Source: Pseudomonas cremoris
GTDB lineage: Bacteria; Pseudomonadota; Gammaproteobacteria; Pseudomonadales; Pseudomonadaceae
Direction of reading: 5' to 3'
Assembly: GCF_014230465.1 (NCBI RefSeq)
Contig: NZ_JAAXCY010000008.1
Span: forward strand, 287,908-351,907
DNA length: 64,000 bases
A program made the translations under genes and the position numbers. The notes under the pieces are model-generated. The model saw only the letters and a list, made by a program, of their open reading frames with translations. It was not told where the DNA came from and did no database searches. Below, in pieces: positions 42,167-51,167 of this stretch (position 1 is its first letter; each line of letters begins with the position of its first letter).

Positions 42167-44035
42167 TTAAATCCACAACTTCTTGAAGTCACGCCCGCCA
42201 AAGATCAGGTTGACCATTGCGCGGGTCACCATGATGGCCGTGAACATCGAGGTAAAGATACCGAGGGACATGGTTACCGCAAAACCTTTGACCGGGCCGG
42301 TGCCCATCGCAAAGAGAATCCCACCGACCAACAAAGTAGTCAGGTTGGAGTCGAGAATCGCAGTAAATGCCCGGCCGAAGCCTTCGTTGATTGCACGCTG
42401 TACAGTCATGCCCGCCGCGATCTCTTCACGAATCCGCGAGAAAATCAGTACGTTGGCGTCTACCGCCATACCCATGGTGAGTACGATACCGGCAATACCT
42501 GGCAGTGTCAGTGTAGCGCCCAGCAACGACATCAAGGCCAACAGCATCACCATGTTGCCCGCCAGGGCGACGGTGGCGATGATGCCGAAGAAGCGGTAGA
42601 TGGCGATGATGAACAGGGATACGAACAGCATGCCCCACAAGGCCGCGTCGATACCCTTGGTGATGTTGTCAGCACCCAGGCTCGGGCCGATGGTGCGTTC
42701 TTCAGCGAAGTACATCGGTGCAGCCAAGCCACCAGCACGCAGCAGCAGGGCCAGCTCCGAGGACTCGCCCTGGCCGTTCAGGCCAGTGATACGGAATTGA
42801 GCACCCAGCGGCGACTGGATGGTCGCCAGGCTGATGATCTTCTTCTCTTCCTTGAAGGTCTGCACCGGCACATCTTTCTCGACGCCGTTGACCACTTGCT
42901 TAGTGTAAGTGGTGACCGGACGTTGCTCGATGAAGATGACCGCCATGCTACGACCAACGTTGCTGCGCGTCGCGCGACTCATCAGTTCGCCGCCATGACC
43001 ATCCAGACGGATGTTCACTTCAGGGGTACCGTGCTCGCCGAAACCAGCCTTGGCGTCAGTCACCTGGTCGCCGGTGATGATCAAGCCACGCTCGATCAAC
43101 GCGGGTGGACGGTTGCCTTCGCGGAACTCGAACTCTTCAGCGGTGGCGCGGGTAGCACCCGGTTCAGCAGCCAGACGGAACTCCAGGTTGGCCGTCTTGC
43201 CCAGGATACGCTTGGCCTCAGCCGTGTCCTGCACGCCTGGCAGCTCAACCACGATACGGTTGGCACCCTGACGCTGAACGATCGGCTCGGCTACACCCAG
43301 CTCGTTGACGCGGTTACGTACCGTGGTCAAGTTCTGCTTGATGGAGTATTCGCGGATTTCCGCCAGCTTGGCTGGGGTCATCGCCAGACGCAGTACAGGC
43401 TGGCCATTGAGGTCGGCCGGTACGATGTCGAAATCGTTGAAGTTCTTGCGGACCAGAGCGCGGGCTTGTTCGCGGGAAGCTTCGTCAGAGAACCCCAGCT
43501 GGATGGCACCGTTGAGCTGCGGCAGGCTGCGATAACGCAACTTCTCTTTACGCAGCAGGCTCTTCACATCGCCTTCATAAACCTTCAGGCGTGCGTCGAG
43601 GGCCTTGTCCATATCGACTTCCAACAGGAAGTGCACGCCACCGGACAAGTCCAGACCCAACTTCATCGGATGCGCGCCAATGCTGCGCAGCCATTTTGGC
43701 GTGGTCTGTGCCAGGTTGAGCGCGACAACGTAGTCATCACCCATGGCCTTGCGCACGACGTCTTTGGCCGGCAATTGGTCTTCTGCCTTGGTCAGGCGCA
43801 GCAAGCCGCCCTTCGCATCAGCCGCCAACGATGCCGCCTTGACCTGGATACCCGCGTCGGTGAGCGCTTTGCTCGCGCGGTCCAGATCAGCCTGATTGAC
43901 CTGCAGCGAAGTGCTGGCGCCAGTGATCTGGATCGCAGGGTCATCAGGATAGAGATTGGGAGCGGAATAAATAAAACCGATCGCCAGCACCGCCAGGATC
44001 AGTACGTATTTCCACAGAGGGTATTTGTTCAGCAT
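42167..44035 (-). CDS. secD: Protein translocase subunit SecD
   Basis: 622 residues: first transmembrane segment (YVLILAVLAIGFIYSAP), a large periplasmic domain with GLDLSGGVHFLLEVD, and five C-terminal segments with ANVLIFSRIREE. Start at ATG 44035; the GTG just before it is possible but the family begins MLNKYPLWKY. Middle of the yajC-secD-secF block. Confidence 0.97.
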   Translation of the reverse strand: MLNKYPLWKYVLILAVLAIGFIYSAPNLYPDDPAIQITGASTSLQVNQADLDRASKALTDAGIQVKAASLAADAKGGLLRLTKAEDQLPAKDVVRKAMGDDYVVALNLAQTTPKWLRSIGAHPMKLGLDLSGGVHFLLEVDMDKALDARLKVYEGDVKSLLRKEKLRYRSLPQLNGAIQLGFSDEASREQARALVRKNFNDFDIVPADLNGQPVLRLAMTPAKLAEIREYSIKQNLTTVRNRVNELGVAEPIVQRQGANRIVVELPGVQDTAEAKRILGKTANLEFRLAAEPGATRATAEEFEFREGNRPPALIERGLIITGDQVTDAKAGFGEHGTPEVNIRLDGHGGELMSRATRSNVGRSMAVIFIEQRPVTTYTKQVVNGVEKDVPVQTFKEEKKIISLATIQSPLGAQFRITGLNGQGESSELALLLRAGGLAAPMYFAEERTIGPSLGADNITKGIDAALWGMLFVSLFIIAIYRFFGIIATVALAGNMVMLLALMSLLGATLTLPGIAGIVLTMGMAVDANVLIFSRIREEIAAGMTVQRAINEGFGRAFTAILDSNLTTLLVGGILFAMGTGPVKGFAVTMSLGIFTSMFTAIMVTRAMVNLIFGGRDFKKLWI

Positions 44036-44097
44036 CACGCCGCCCGCTTATAACGCGGGGCGCCTTGCGCGCCCCGTCGATTGGTAAAGGTTGGAAC

Positions 44098-44436
44098 TTA
44101 GATCGCTTTGAGCGTGCCTTTTGGCAGCGTGGCGGCGATGGCGCCTTTCTGGAACTTCATTTCCACGGTATCGGAGACTTCCAGTACCACGAAAGCATCG
44201 GAGACCTTGGTGATCTTGCCGGCGATGCCGCCAGTGGTTACAACTTCGTCACCTTTCTGCAGGCTACCCAGCAGGTTTTTCTGCTCTTTGGCACGCTTGG
44301 CCTGTGGACGCCAGATCATCAGGTAGAAGATGACCAGGAAGCCGACCAGGAAAATCCACTCGAAACCACCGCCCATAGGACCGGCAGCAGCAGGCGCGGC
44401 AGCATCAGCCATGGCGTTAGAGATAAAAAAGCTCAT
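44098..44436 (-). CDS. yajC: Preprotein translocase subunit YajC
   Basis: 112 residues with one transmembrane segment (WIFLVGFLVIFYLMIWRP) and the conserved KGDEVVTTGGIAGKITKVSD. Accessory partner of SecDF. Between tgt and secD. Confidence 0.96.
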   Translation of the reverse strand: MSFFISNAMADAAAPAAAGPMGGGFEWIFLVGFLVIFYLMIWRPQAKRAKEQKNLLGSLQKGDEVVTTGGIAGKITKVSDAFVVLEVSDTVEMKFQKGAIAATLPKGTLKAI

Positions 44437-44479
44437 TTAGCACTCCAGTTGCAAATAGTGAATCTTAGGGTCGGAAAAC

Positions 44480-46650
<2,171 letters not shown>

Positions 46651-46758
46651 GATTGAGTTCGTCTAGCAGGGCCGGGAAGTCTAGCGGAAATAGTGAAAAT
46701 TGACCATGAAAGGTGATTGACCAACGGTAATCTCATCTCTATACTTCGCCGCCATTGA

Positions 46759-46843
46759 GCCCTGATGGCGGAATTGGTAGACGCGGCGGATTCAAAATCC
46801 GTTTTCGAAAGGAGTGGGAGTTCGAGTCTCCCTCGGGGCACCA
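46759..46843 (+). tRNA. tRNA-Leu (anticodon CAA)
   Basis: 85 bases including an encoded CCA. Acceptor GCCCTGA pairs with the 3' end, the D arm is GGCGGAATTGGTAGACGC, the anticodon loop TTCAAAA gives CAA, a long variable arm (GTTTTCGAAAGGAGT) marks a class II tRNA, and the T loop is TTCGAGTC. Its 3' end is the integration site of the element that follows. Confidence 0.97.
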
Positions 46844-46844
46844 T
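46822..46844. mobile_element. attL at the tRNA-Leu 3' end
   Basis: Segment from the T arm to one base past CCA. It recurs at 63641-63662 with one G fewer in the CGGGG run. P4-type integrases use tRNA 3' ends in this way. Confidence 0.9.
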
Positions 46845-46887
46845 ATAGCAGTATCTGAAAGTCTCTACCAGACTCTCAGACCCAGAG

Positions 46888-46914
46888 AAACCGGCCACTT
46901 GAGCCGGTTTTTTT
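46888..46914 (+). terminator. Terminator inside attL side of the element
   Basis: AAACCGGC, loop CACTTGA, GCCGGTTTTTTT. It gives the tRNA gene a new terminator; the original-looking one lies past attR. Confidence 0.88.
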
Positions 46915-46933
46915 GTGTCTGGCTATCTACCTC

Positions 46934-47006
46934 TGTATCCCCTTATCCGTTGTATCCCTGTATCCCTGCTTGTATCCTGAGAAAAATGCCTAACTTTGGG
47001 ATACAA
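46934..47006. promoter_or_regulatory. Integrase arm-site cluster, left
   Basis: TGTATCC at 46934, 46951, 46959 and 46971, a weaker TTATCC at 46943, and an inverted GGATACA at 46999 ending next to the int start codon. Two further copies stand beside attR (63578, 63590). Repeats of this kind next to both att sites are typical arm-binding sites; their overlap with the int start suggests autoregulation. Confidence 0.7.
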
Positions 47007-47008
47007 GG

Positions 47009-48250
47009 ATGAAGCGCGCAGATATCAAGCGCCGCCCTCTCGCAGACACGACGCTTGCGGGGCTGGAGCCAGAATCAAAGGAATACAGGGAGCTGGACGG
47101 AAACGGCCTCTACTTCAGGGTCAAACCTGATGGTGGGAAATCCTGGCAGCTCCGCTACAAACGTCCGGCGGGCAATTGGGCCTGGATGGGGCTCGGGGGT
47201 TACCCGGAAGTAAGCGGTGCATTGGCACGGGACAAAGCTGCTGAACTACGCAAGGTAGTTAGCAGCGGCGCCGATCCTCTCGAACAGAAACGCTCCGCCA
47301 AAGCTGCCATTGACGCTGCCAGGACTCGGACCTTCCGAGCTGCTGCTGAAGCTTGGCTCAAGGCCAAAGAAGAAAAGGGCCTCGCTCCCTCCACTCTTAA
47401 CAAAATCCGCACTTACCTCGACAAAGACATCCTCCCGGCATTGGGAGATAAGCCCCTCGACGAAATCACCCGTACCGACTGCGCAGAACTCCAGGCATCC
47501 CTCGAGGCGCGAAACGCACACAACGTGGCGGAAAAGTGCCGCACGTGGATCAATCAGATCTTCGGCCGAGCCATCGGCCTAGGGCTCACCGAAAACGATC
47601 CAGGCAGCCGCCTGCGTGACATTGCAGCACAAGCTCCTAAGACTCAGCAGCATCCACATTTGCTGGAGCCTGAGCTGGCTGAATTCCTCCAAGCGCTCAG
47701 AAACACACCGAGCAGACTGACAGCCCGCACTGCTGCATGGCTTTGTGTCTGGACAGCATCACGACCCGGCATGGTTCGATTGGCTGAATGGAAAGAATTC
47801 GACCTTGAAAAATCCATTTGGACTACACCTGCTGCCAAGATGAAGATGCGCCGGGATTTTGTATGCCCCCTTCCCCACCAAGCCGTTGCGGCACTGAAAG
47901 AGCTGTATTGCTTAACCGGTCGCAGCCGCTGGCTCTTTCCAGGAGTGGGAGCAAAAAATCCGACCATCAGTGAAAACACAATCAACAAGGTCTTCGCCAC
48001 CATAGGCTACAAAGGTCGTCTCGTTGGACACGGGACTCGCCACACGGCGAGCACATTGCTTCGAGAACATGGCTGGCCTAAAGAACACGTTGAGGCGCAG
48101 CTTGCACACAAAGAGGAAGGTATTTCAGGGGTATATAACAAGGCTCAGTACCTAGAACAGCGTGTAGTGATGATGCAGTGGTATGCAGACCACCTTGAGC
48201 AAATGGCAGCGGGTAATGTGGTGCAGGGACAGTTTGGGAAGGCGGTATGA
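47009..48250 (+). CDS. int: Tyrosine integrase, P4 family
   Basis: 413 residues. N-terminal DUF4102-type domain (ELDGNGLYFRVKPDGGKSWQ), central SAM-like domain, catalytic domain with Arg in ASRPGMVRL, HGTRHTAST and the region of the nucleophilic tyrosine GVYNKAQYLEQR. It moves the element in and out of tRNA-Leu. The ATG at 47009 has almost no room for a ribosome binding site (AAGG abuts it), yet no later ATG keeps the domain. Confidence 0.95.
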   Translation: MKRADIKRRPLADTTLAGLEPESKEYRELDGNGLYFRVKPDGGKSWQLRYKRPAGNWAWMGLGGYPEVSGALARDKAAELRKVVSSGADPLEQKRSAKAAIDAARTRTFRAAAEAWLKAKEEKGLAPSTLNKIRTYLDKDILPALGDKPLDEITRTDCAELQASLEARNAHNVAEKCRTWINQIFGRAIGLGLTENDPGSRLRDIAAQAPKTQQHPHLLEPELAEFLQALRNTPSRLTARTAAWLCVWTASRPGMVRLAEWKEFDLEKSIWTTPAAKMKMRRDFVCPLPHQAVAALKELYCLTGRSRWLFPGVGAKNPTISENTINKVFATIGYKGRLVGHGTRHTASTLLREHGWPKEHVEAQLAHKEEGISGVYNKAQYLEQRVVMMQWYADHLEQMAAGNVVQGQFGKAV

Positions 48251-48280
48251 GCGCACGTAATCGCCTCCCCTCAAAAATCG

Positions 48281-48402
48281 GTGTAACGCGTGTTACGGGT
48301 GTAACGGATCCATCCAACTCATTGATAATAATGAATTATTTATCGGTTACACGTTGTTTTCACCTCGAATGCCTCAAGTGTAACGACACGAAGTCGTGTA
48401 AC
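48281..48402. repeat. Left GTGTAAC iteron cluster with AT-rich core
   Basis: GTAAC/GTTAC boxes at 48283, 48292, 48301, 48346, 48380 and 48398, most as GTGTAAC or its complement, around an AT-rich near-palindrome (GATAATAATGAATTATTTAT, 48325-48344). The first two boxes form GTAACGCGTGTTAC. This is the look of a replication origin or a compact operator field; a similar cluster sits at 61911-62032. P4 alpha protein binds GGTG-type iterons at ori and crr. Confidence 0.65.
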
Positions 48403-48495
48403 AGAAATATCCCCGAGTCCTTCCTGTCGGCAGCGGCTTTATCCAATCCACGACGCTGGAACAGCGCGCCTGTCTCGGGGCGAGGGGCGGCCTAA

Positions 48496-49434
48496 ATGGA
48501 TATCGAGCTAGGTATTGAACCTGAAGAACTAGAAATCGCAGGGACGGACGTGAAGTGTCTGATTTGGGACATGGATGACGCCGAACTAGCAGTGCGTGAG
48601 TTAGCGTTGTATCCCCATTTCCACGAGCATTTCCGAGAAGCTTTCGACCTCATCGGCGTGGCAACTTCGTTCTGGCTTGAGGATGGCTCCTACGCGACCA
48701 GTGCAGAATCAGTCACAAGAACCTTGTTTCGACTCCGGGATGCCATCGGTGAACGTGCAAGCTCTGCGGAAGCAGCTTCACTGCCTAACGTCATTCGAGG
48801 CTTTCTCGGGGTCGATCATCCAGCTAAAGATTCACAACTCGCTGCAGCTTTTGCCCTGGTACTCGGCGTACAAGCTGTGGAAATACTTTCAAATTGGCTC
48901 TTCGAGCTCGAGGTCGCTACCTACGATATAGATGCGGATCTGATAGAGGGGCTAAGAAAGGACTCACCCCGCCAGTACGCGAATCTTATCGATAAAGAAC
49001 GAGATCGCCGCGCCGGCTTTGAAATAGAAGCGAGAGAGCAGTTTGCAGTCTTGAAAGGTGAGGCTAATCAGACATTGTTGATGGCAAGCCTCTATCGCCA
49101 GGTGGAGAGCATCGATGTATCCAAAAATGGCTTCAACACATCGAGTCTGATGCTTCGACTACTTGACGAAGCCTTCTCAGCGAAGGCATCTAAACGCGGG
49201 CAAGAGGCTGGCAAAGGTAATCAAGAGGCAGGCTCTAAAACGCAAATAGAAACGATGGATAGGCGCTCAAACATAAAGGCAGCCGCAGAGCAAATTATTG
49301 CAGGCCGGCGAATCGAGAAACGAAACCTGACAGATGCAGAGCTAACCAACCTGCTGTTCGACCAGGCCGTTCACGGCACCAAGAAAACCATCCGCGATCA
49401 TTTGACCGCGCTAGGTCTTCGACCACTCAAATAA
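48496..49434 (+). CDS. Unknown element protein, 312 residues
   Basis: Not recognised. Mostly helical: an acidic N-terminal half, a hydrophobic helix around 115-135 (LAAAFALVLGVQAVEILSNW), a charged middle and a C-terminal basic part (NLTDAELTNLLFDQAVHGTK) that could be a small DNA-binding domain. Starts just after the left iteron cluster and ends before a strong hairpin. A role in control or replication is only suggested by position. Confidence 0.7.
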   Translation: MDIELGIEPEELEIAGTDVKCLIWDMDDAELAVRELALYPHFHEHFREAFDLIGVATSFWLEDGSYATSAESVTRTLFRLRDAIGERASSAEAASLPNVIRGFLGVDHPAKDSQLAAAFALVLGVQAVEILSNWLFELEVATYDIDADLIEGLRKDSPRQYANLIDKERDRRAGFEIEAREQFAVLKGEANQTLLMASLYRQVESIDVSKNGFNTSSLMLRLLDEAFSAKASKRGQEAGKGNQEAGSKTQIETMDRRSNIKAAAEQIIAGRRIEKRNLTDAELTNLLFDQAVHGTKKTIRDHLTALGLRPLK

Positions 49435-49438
49435 AAAA

Positions 49439-49461
49439 GGGAACGGACACAGTCCGTTCCC
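49439..49461 (+). terminator. Hairpin after the 312-residue gene
   Basis: GGGAACGGAC, short loop, GTCCGTTCCC, preceded by six A. No T run on the plus strand. Confidence 0.6.
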
Positions 49462-49516
49462 CTCCCTCTCCGTAGCGTATGGCCTGTCGTCTCAATAAAC
49501 GCAGGTTTGGATCGCT

Positions 49517-49771
49517 ATGACTACCGCAATAAAACACCTTGCTTCACACGACCCCGCCACGACTCTCATCCGTATGCCAGAGGTGGTATCAATCGTTGGG
49601 CTTGCCCGCCCGACCATCTACAAGCTCATGCGCCAACCTGAGAGTGGATTTCCACTCCCAGTGAAGCTAAGTAACAGCAACGCCCGAAGTGCGCCAGTCG
49701 CGTGGGTACTCGGAGAGATTCAAGCATGGACTCGCGCGCGCATCGCTGCACGTGATCGGGTGGCAGCATGA
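49517..49771 (+). CDS. AlpA-family regulator/excisionase
   Basis: 84 residues with a MerR-like helix-turn-helix: IRMPEVVSIVGLARPTIYKL, then FPLPVKLSNSN and AWVLGEIQAWTRARIAAR. AlpA/Vis-type proteins activate or repress integrase genes and help excision of P4-like elements. Overlaps the next gene by ATGA. Confidence 0.92.
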   Translation: MTTAIKHLASHDPATTLIRMPEVVSIVGLARPTIYKLMRQPESGFPLPVKLSNSNARSAPVAWVLGEIQAWTRARIAARDRVAA

Positions 49772-50073
49772 GAAAAAGACCTATCACTACGGCAGTGTTG
49801 CAACCCTTCTCAATTCTGCGCCAAGTCGGTTTTTCGCCGCGTTACATGCAACGCCTTGAGCGTTATCGCAGCCGGCAGGAAAAACAAAGTCGCGTCGTTG
49901 GTGTGCTCAGTTGGCCTGACGGCACCTGGTGCGCCATTACCTTCCACACCGAAAAATTCAATGCAGTGACTGTCGACGAAGGCCAGCAAGCAGCCGCCTA
50001 CGAAGATGCTCGCGCCATGATCGATAGTGACTTCCTGCCCCTGCTTTCCCTGCGCTGGGAAGTTCATGCCTGA
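49768..50073 (+). CDS. Small unknown protein after alpA
   Basis: 101 residues, translationally coupled to alpA. Starts MRKRPITTAVLQPFSILRQV and contains GVLSWPDGTWCAITF. No family recognised. A hairpin without a T run (50080-50108) follows its stop. Confidence 0.65.
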   Translation: MRKRPITTAVLQPFSILRQVGFSPRYMQRLERYRSRQEKQSRVVGVLSWPDGTWCAITFHTEKFNAVTVDEGQQAAAYEDARAMIDSDFLPLLSLRWEVHA

Positions 50074-50079
50074 AATGAA

Positions 50080-50108
50080 AACGCCCCCGGGAGCGATCCG
50101 GAGGCGTT
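50080..50108 (+). terminator. Hairpin after the alpA operon
   Basis: AACGCCCCCGG, loop GAGCGAT, CCGGAGGCGTT. Long stem but no T run after it. Confidence 0.5.
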
Positions 50109-50231
50109 GAGGTAAATCTACATGCCAGAACAATTTATGCCGCACCTGAAAATTTCGCAAGTTATACGCACGGTTGCACTTTCGAAAAACGGACGTTACT
50201 CTCTGGCCGTCGCTGCAAAATCAGCGACCGG

Positions 50232-50256
50232 GTTTGACGGCCCGAGTACATACAGG
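50232..50256 (+). promoter_or_regulatory. Upstream target of the antisense RNA (seqA-like)
   Basis: TTGACGG (50234-50240) and CATACAGG (50249-50256) are complementary to CCGTCAA and CCTGTATG in the C4-type RNA that follows. It is the analogue of P4 seqA. Confidence 0.65.
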
Positions 50257-50263
50257 CGCACAG

Positions 50264-50295
50264 GCGCCCCCATATCGATTGCAGGCGCTTTTTTT
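50264..50295 (+). terminator. Terminator upstream of the C4-type RNA
   Basis: GCGCC and GGCGC around a 15-base loop, then seven T. It stands between the seqA-like target and the RNA, where early termination would be expected when the antisense RNA acts. Confidence 0.55.
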
Positions 50296-50316
50296 GTGCC
50301 CGCATTCCCGTTTTAT

Positions 50317-50394
50317 GGTGGCTGTGCGTGGGAGATCTTCGGGTCTGCCGGGGTCCTGTATGCCCGGTCCGTCAACCTGCGCACAGCTGCCACC
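50317..50394 (+). ncRNA. C4/CI-type antisense RNA (phage P1/P4 immunity RNA)
   Basis: A three-stem fold typical of the C4 class. The closing helix pairs GGTGGC and TGTGCG with CGCACA and GCTGCCACC. Inside are hairpin AGATC-TTCG-GGTCT and hairpin CCGGG...CCCGG, whose loop shows TCCTGTATG. That loop is exactly complementary to CATACAGGA at 50431-50439, which holds the ribosome binding site of the next ORF, and the strand CCGTCAA pairs with TTGACGG on both sides. In P4 the CI RNA shuts off the replication operon by such pairing. Seen directly: sequence and pairing; function by analogy. Confidence 0.8.
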
Positions 50395-50401
50395 CCAATT
50401 C

Positions 50402-50439
50402 GTTTGACGGCGAACCGTGGCAGCTCCTCACATACAGGA
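50402..50439 (+). promoter_or_regulatory. Downstream target of the antisense RNA (seqC-like)
   Basis: TTGACGG (50404-50410) and CATACAGGA (50431-50439), the second overlapping the CAGGAG ribosome binding site before the ATG at 50450. Same two boxes as the upstream target, in the same order. Confidence 0.7.
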
Positions 50440-50449
50440 GCTTCACCCC

Positions 50450-50608
50450 ATGCACACCCTCAATCCGTCCAAAATTCGCGCCGCTGCCCATCGTGCAATG
50501 GCTATCGCCGCTTTACACGCCAACTCCAGTCTCGCTACCCGTCTCGCCCGTTTCAATTCTCATATGGCCAAAGCCCGCGCTCTCGAAGCCGCAGGCGGTG
50601 CCCAATGA
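50450..50608 (+). CDS. 52-residue protein, first ORF of the replication operon
   Basis: MHTLNPSKIRAAAHRAMAIA and on to ALEAAGGAQ, a basic, alanine-rich helical peptide. Ribosome binding site CAGGAG lies inside the antisense RNA target. Its stop overlaps the next start (ATGA). No family recognised; in P4 the same place holds small regulatory or kil-type ORFs. Confidence 0.6.
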   Translation: MHTLNPSKIRAAAHRAMAIAALHANSSLATRLARFNSHMAKARALEAAGGAQ

Positions 50609-50886
50609 ATTCCGCTCTGAGTTTCGCCCTGCCCGAGGACTTGCTTTGCGTCCACAACGACGCCGAAGCCGGTGTTCCGATTGATGCCCTTACCTGTGCT
50701 GTGGAACGCGCCAACTCTGTACTTTTGCTTCTTGAAGATCAGTTCGACTGCGACGGCCCACGTCTAGCCAACCACGTCATCGCGGCTGCCTTGTGGGATG
50801 TTCGGGGCACCTTGGGATTGATCCGCACCCTCGCCGTGCACGCCGACAACTCCACCCGACAAGCCATGGGCGGAGGCGCGCAATGA
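50605..50886 (+). CDS. Small unknown protein, second ORF of the operon
   Basis: 93 residues from the coupled ATG at 50605 (MNSALSFALPEDLLCVHNDA). Acidic and helical, with ALTCAVERANSVLLLLEDQF in the middle. The frame is open much further upstream, but that part covers the C4-type RNA and has no ribosome binding site. Coupled to the next gene by ATGA. Confidence 0.65.
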   Translation: MNSALSFALPEDLLCVHNDAEAGVPIDALTCAVERANSVLLLLEDQFDCDGPRLANHVIAAALWDVRGTLGLIRTLAVHADNSTRQAMGGGAQ

Positions 50887-51167
50887 ATCATTCCATGGTG
50901 ATCAATACCGTTGGCGGCGCTACCTTTGCCAAGTGCAACGCTCAGAATCAGCCACTGTTCCGAATCAATGCCGGCGTCTCGTGCGAAGAGGCGCTTGAGC
51001 AAGCCTCCTTGCTCATGGATTGCGTGAACAAACTCACCTTCCTGAGCGGTATGGAGAATGACAACGCCTCAATGGTCTGGGCTTCGCATTACTTGAGTGA
51101 GATGGCCAAGGCGATCATCGATGACGTCACCAGTGGGTTGCAATTGGCCCAAGGCGGTGGCGCATGA
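50883..51167 (+). CDS. DUF3077 family protein
   Basis: 94 residues from ATG 50883 (MNHSMVINTVGGATFAKCNA). The core FRINAGVSCEEALEQASLLM is the DUF3077 signature, common in Pseudomonas prophages and islands; function unknown. Coupled at both ends by ATGA overlaps. Confidence 0.75.
   Translation: MNHSMVINTVGGATFAKCNAQNQPLFRINAGVSCEEALEQASLLMDCVNKLTFLSGMENDNASMVWASHYLSEMAKAIIDDVTSGLQLAQGGGA

Noticed and set aside
48247..48495. 82-codon ORF overlapping the int stop
   Set aside because: Most of it is the iteron cluster and AT-rich core; the protein is low in recognisable structure. The ATGA overlap could be chance.
50122..50604. Long upstream extension of the 93-residue ORF (would give 254 residues)
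   Set aside because: It covers the C4-type RNA and its targets, has no ribosome binding site, and the coupled ATG at 50605 fits the ATGA chain of the operon.
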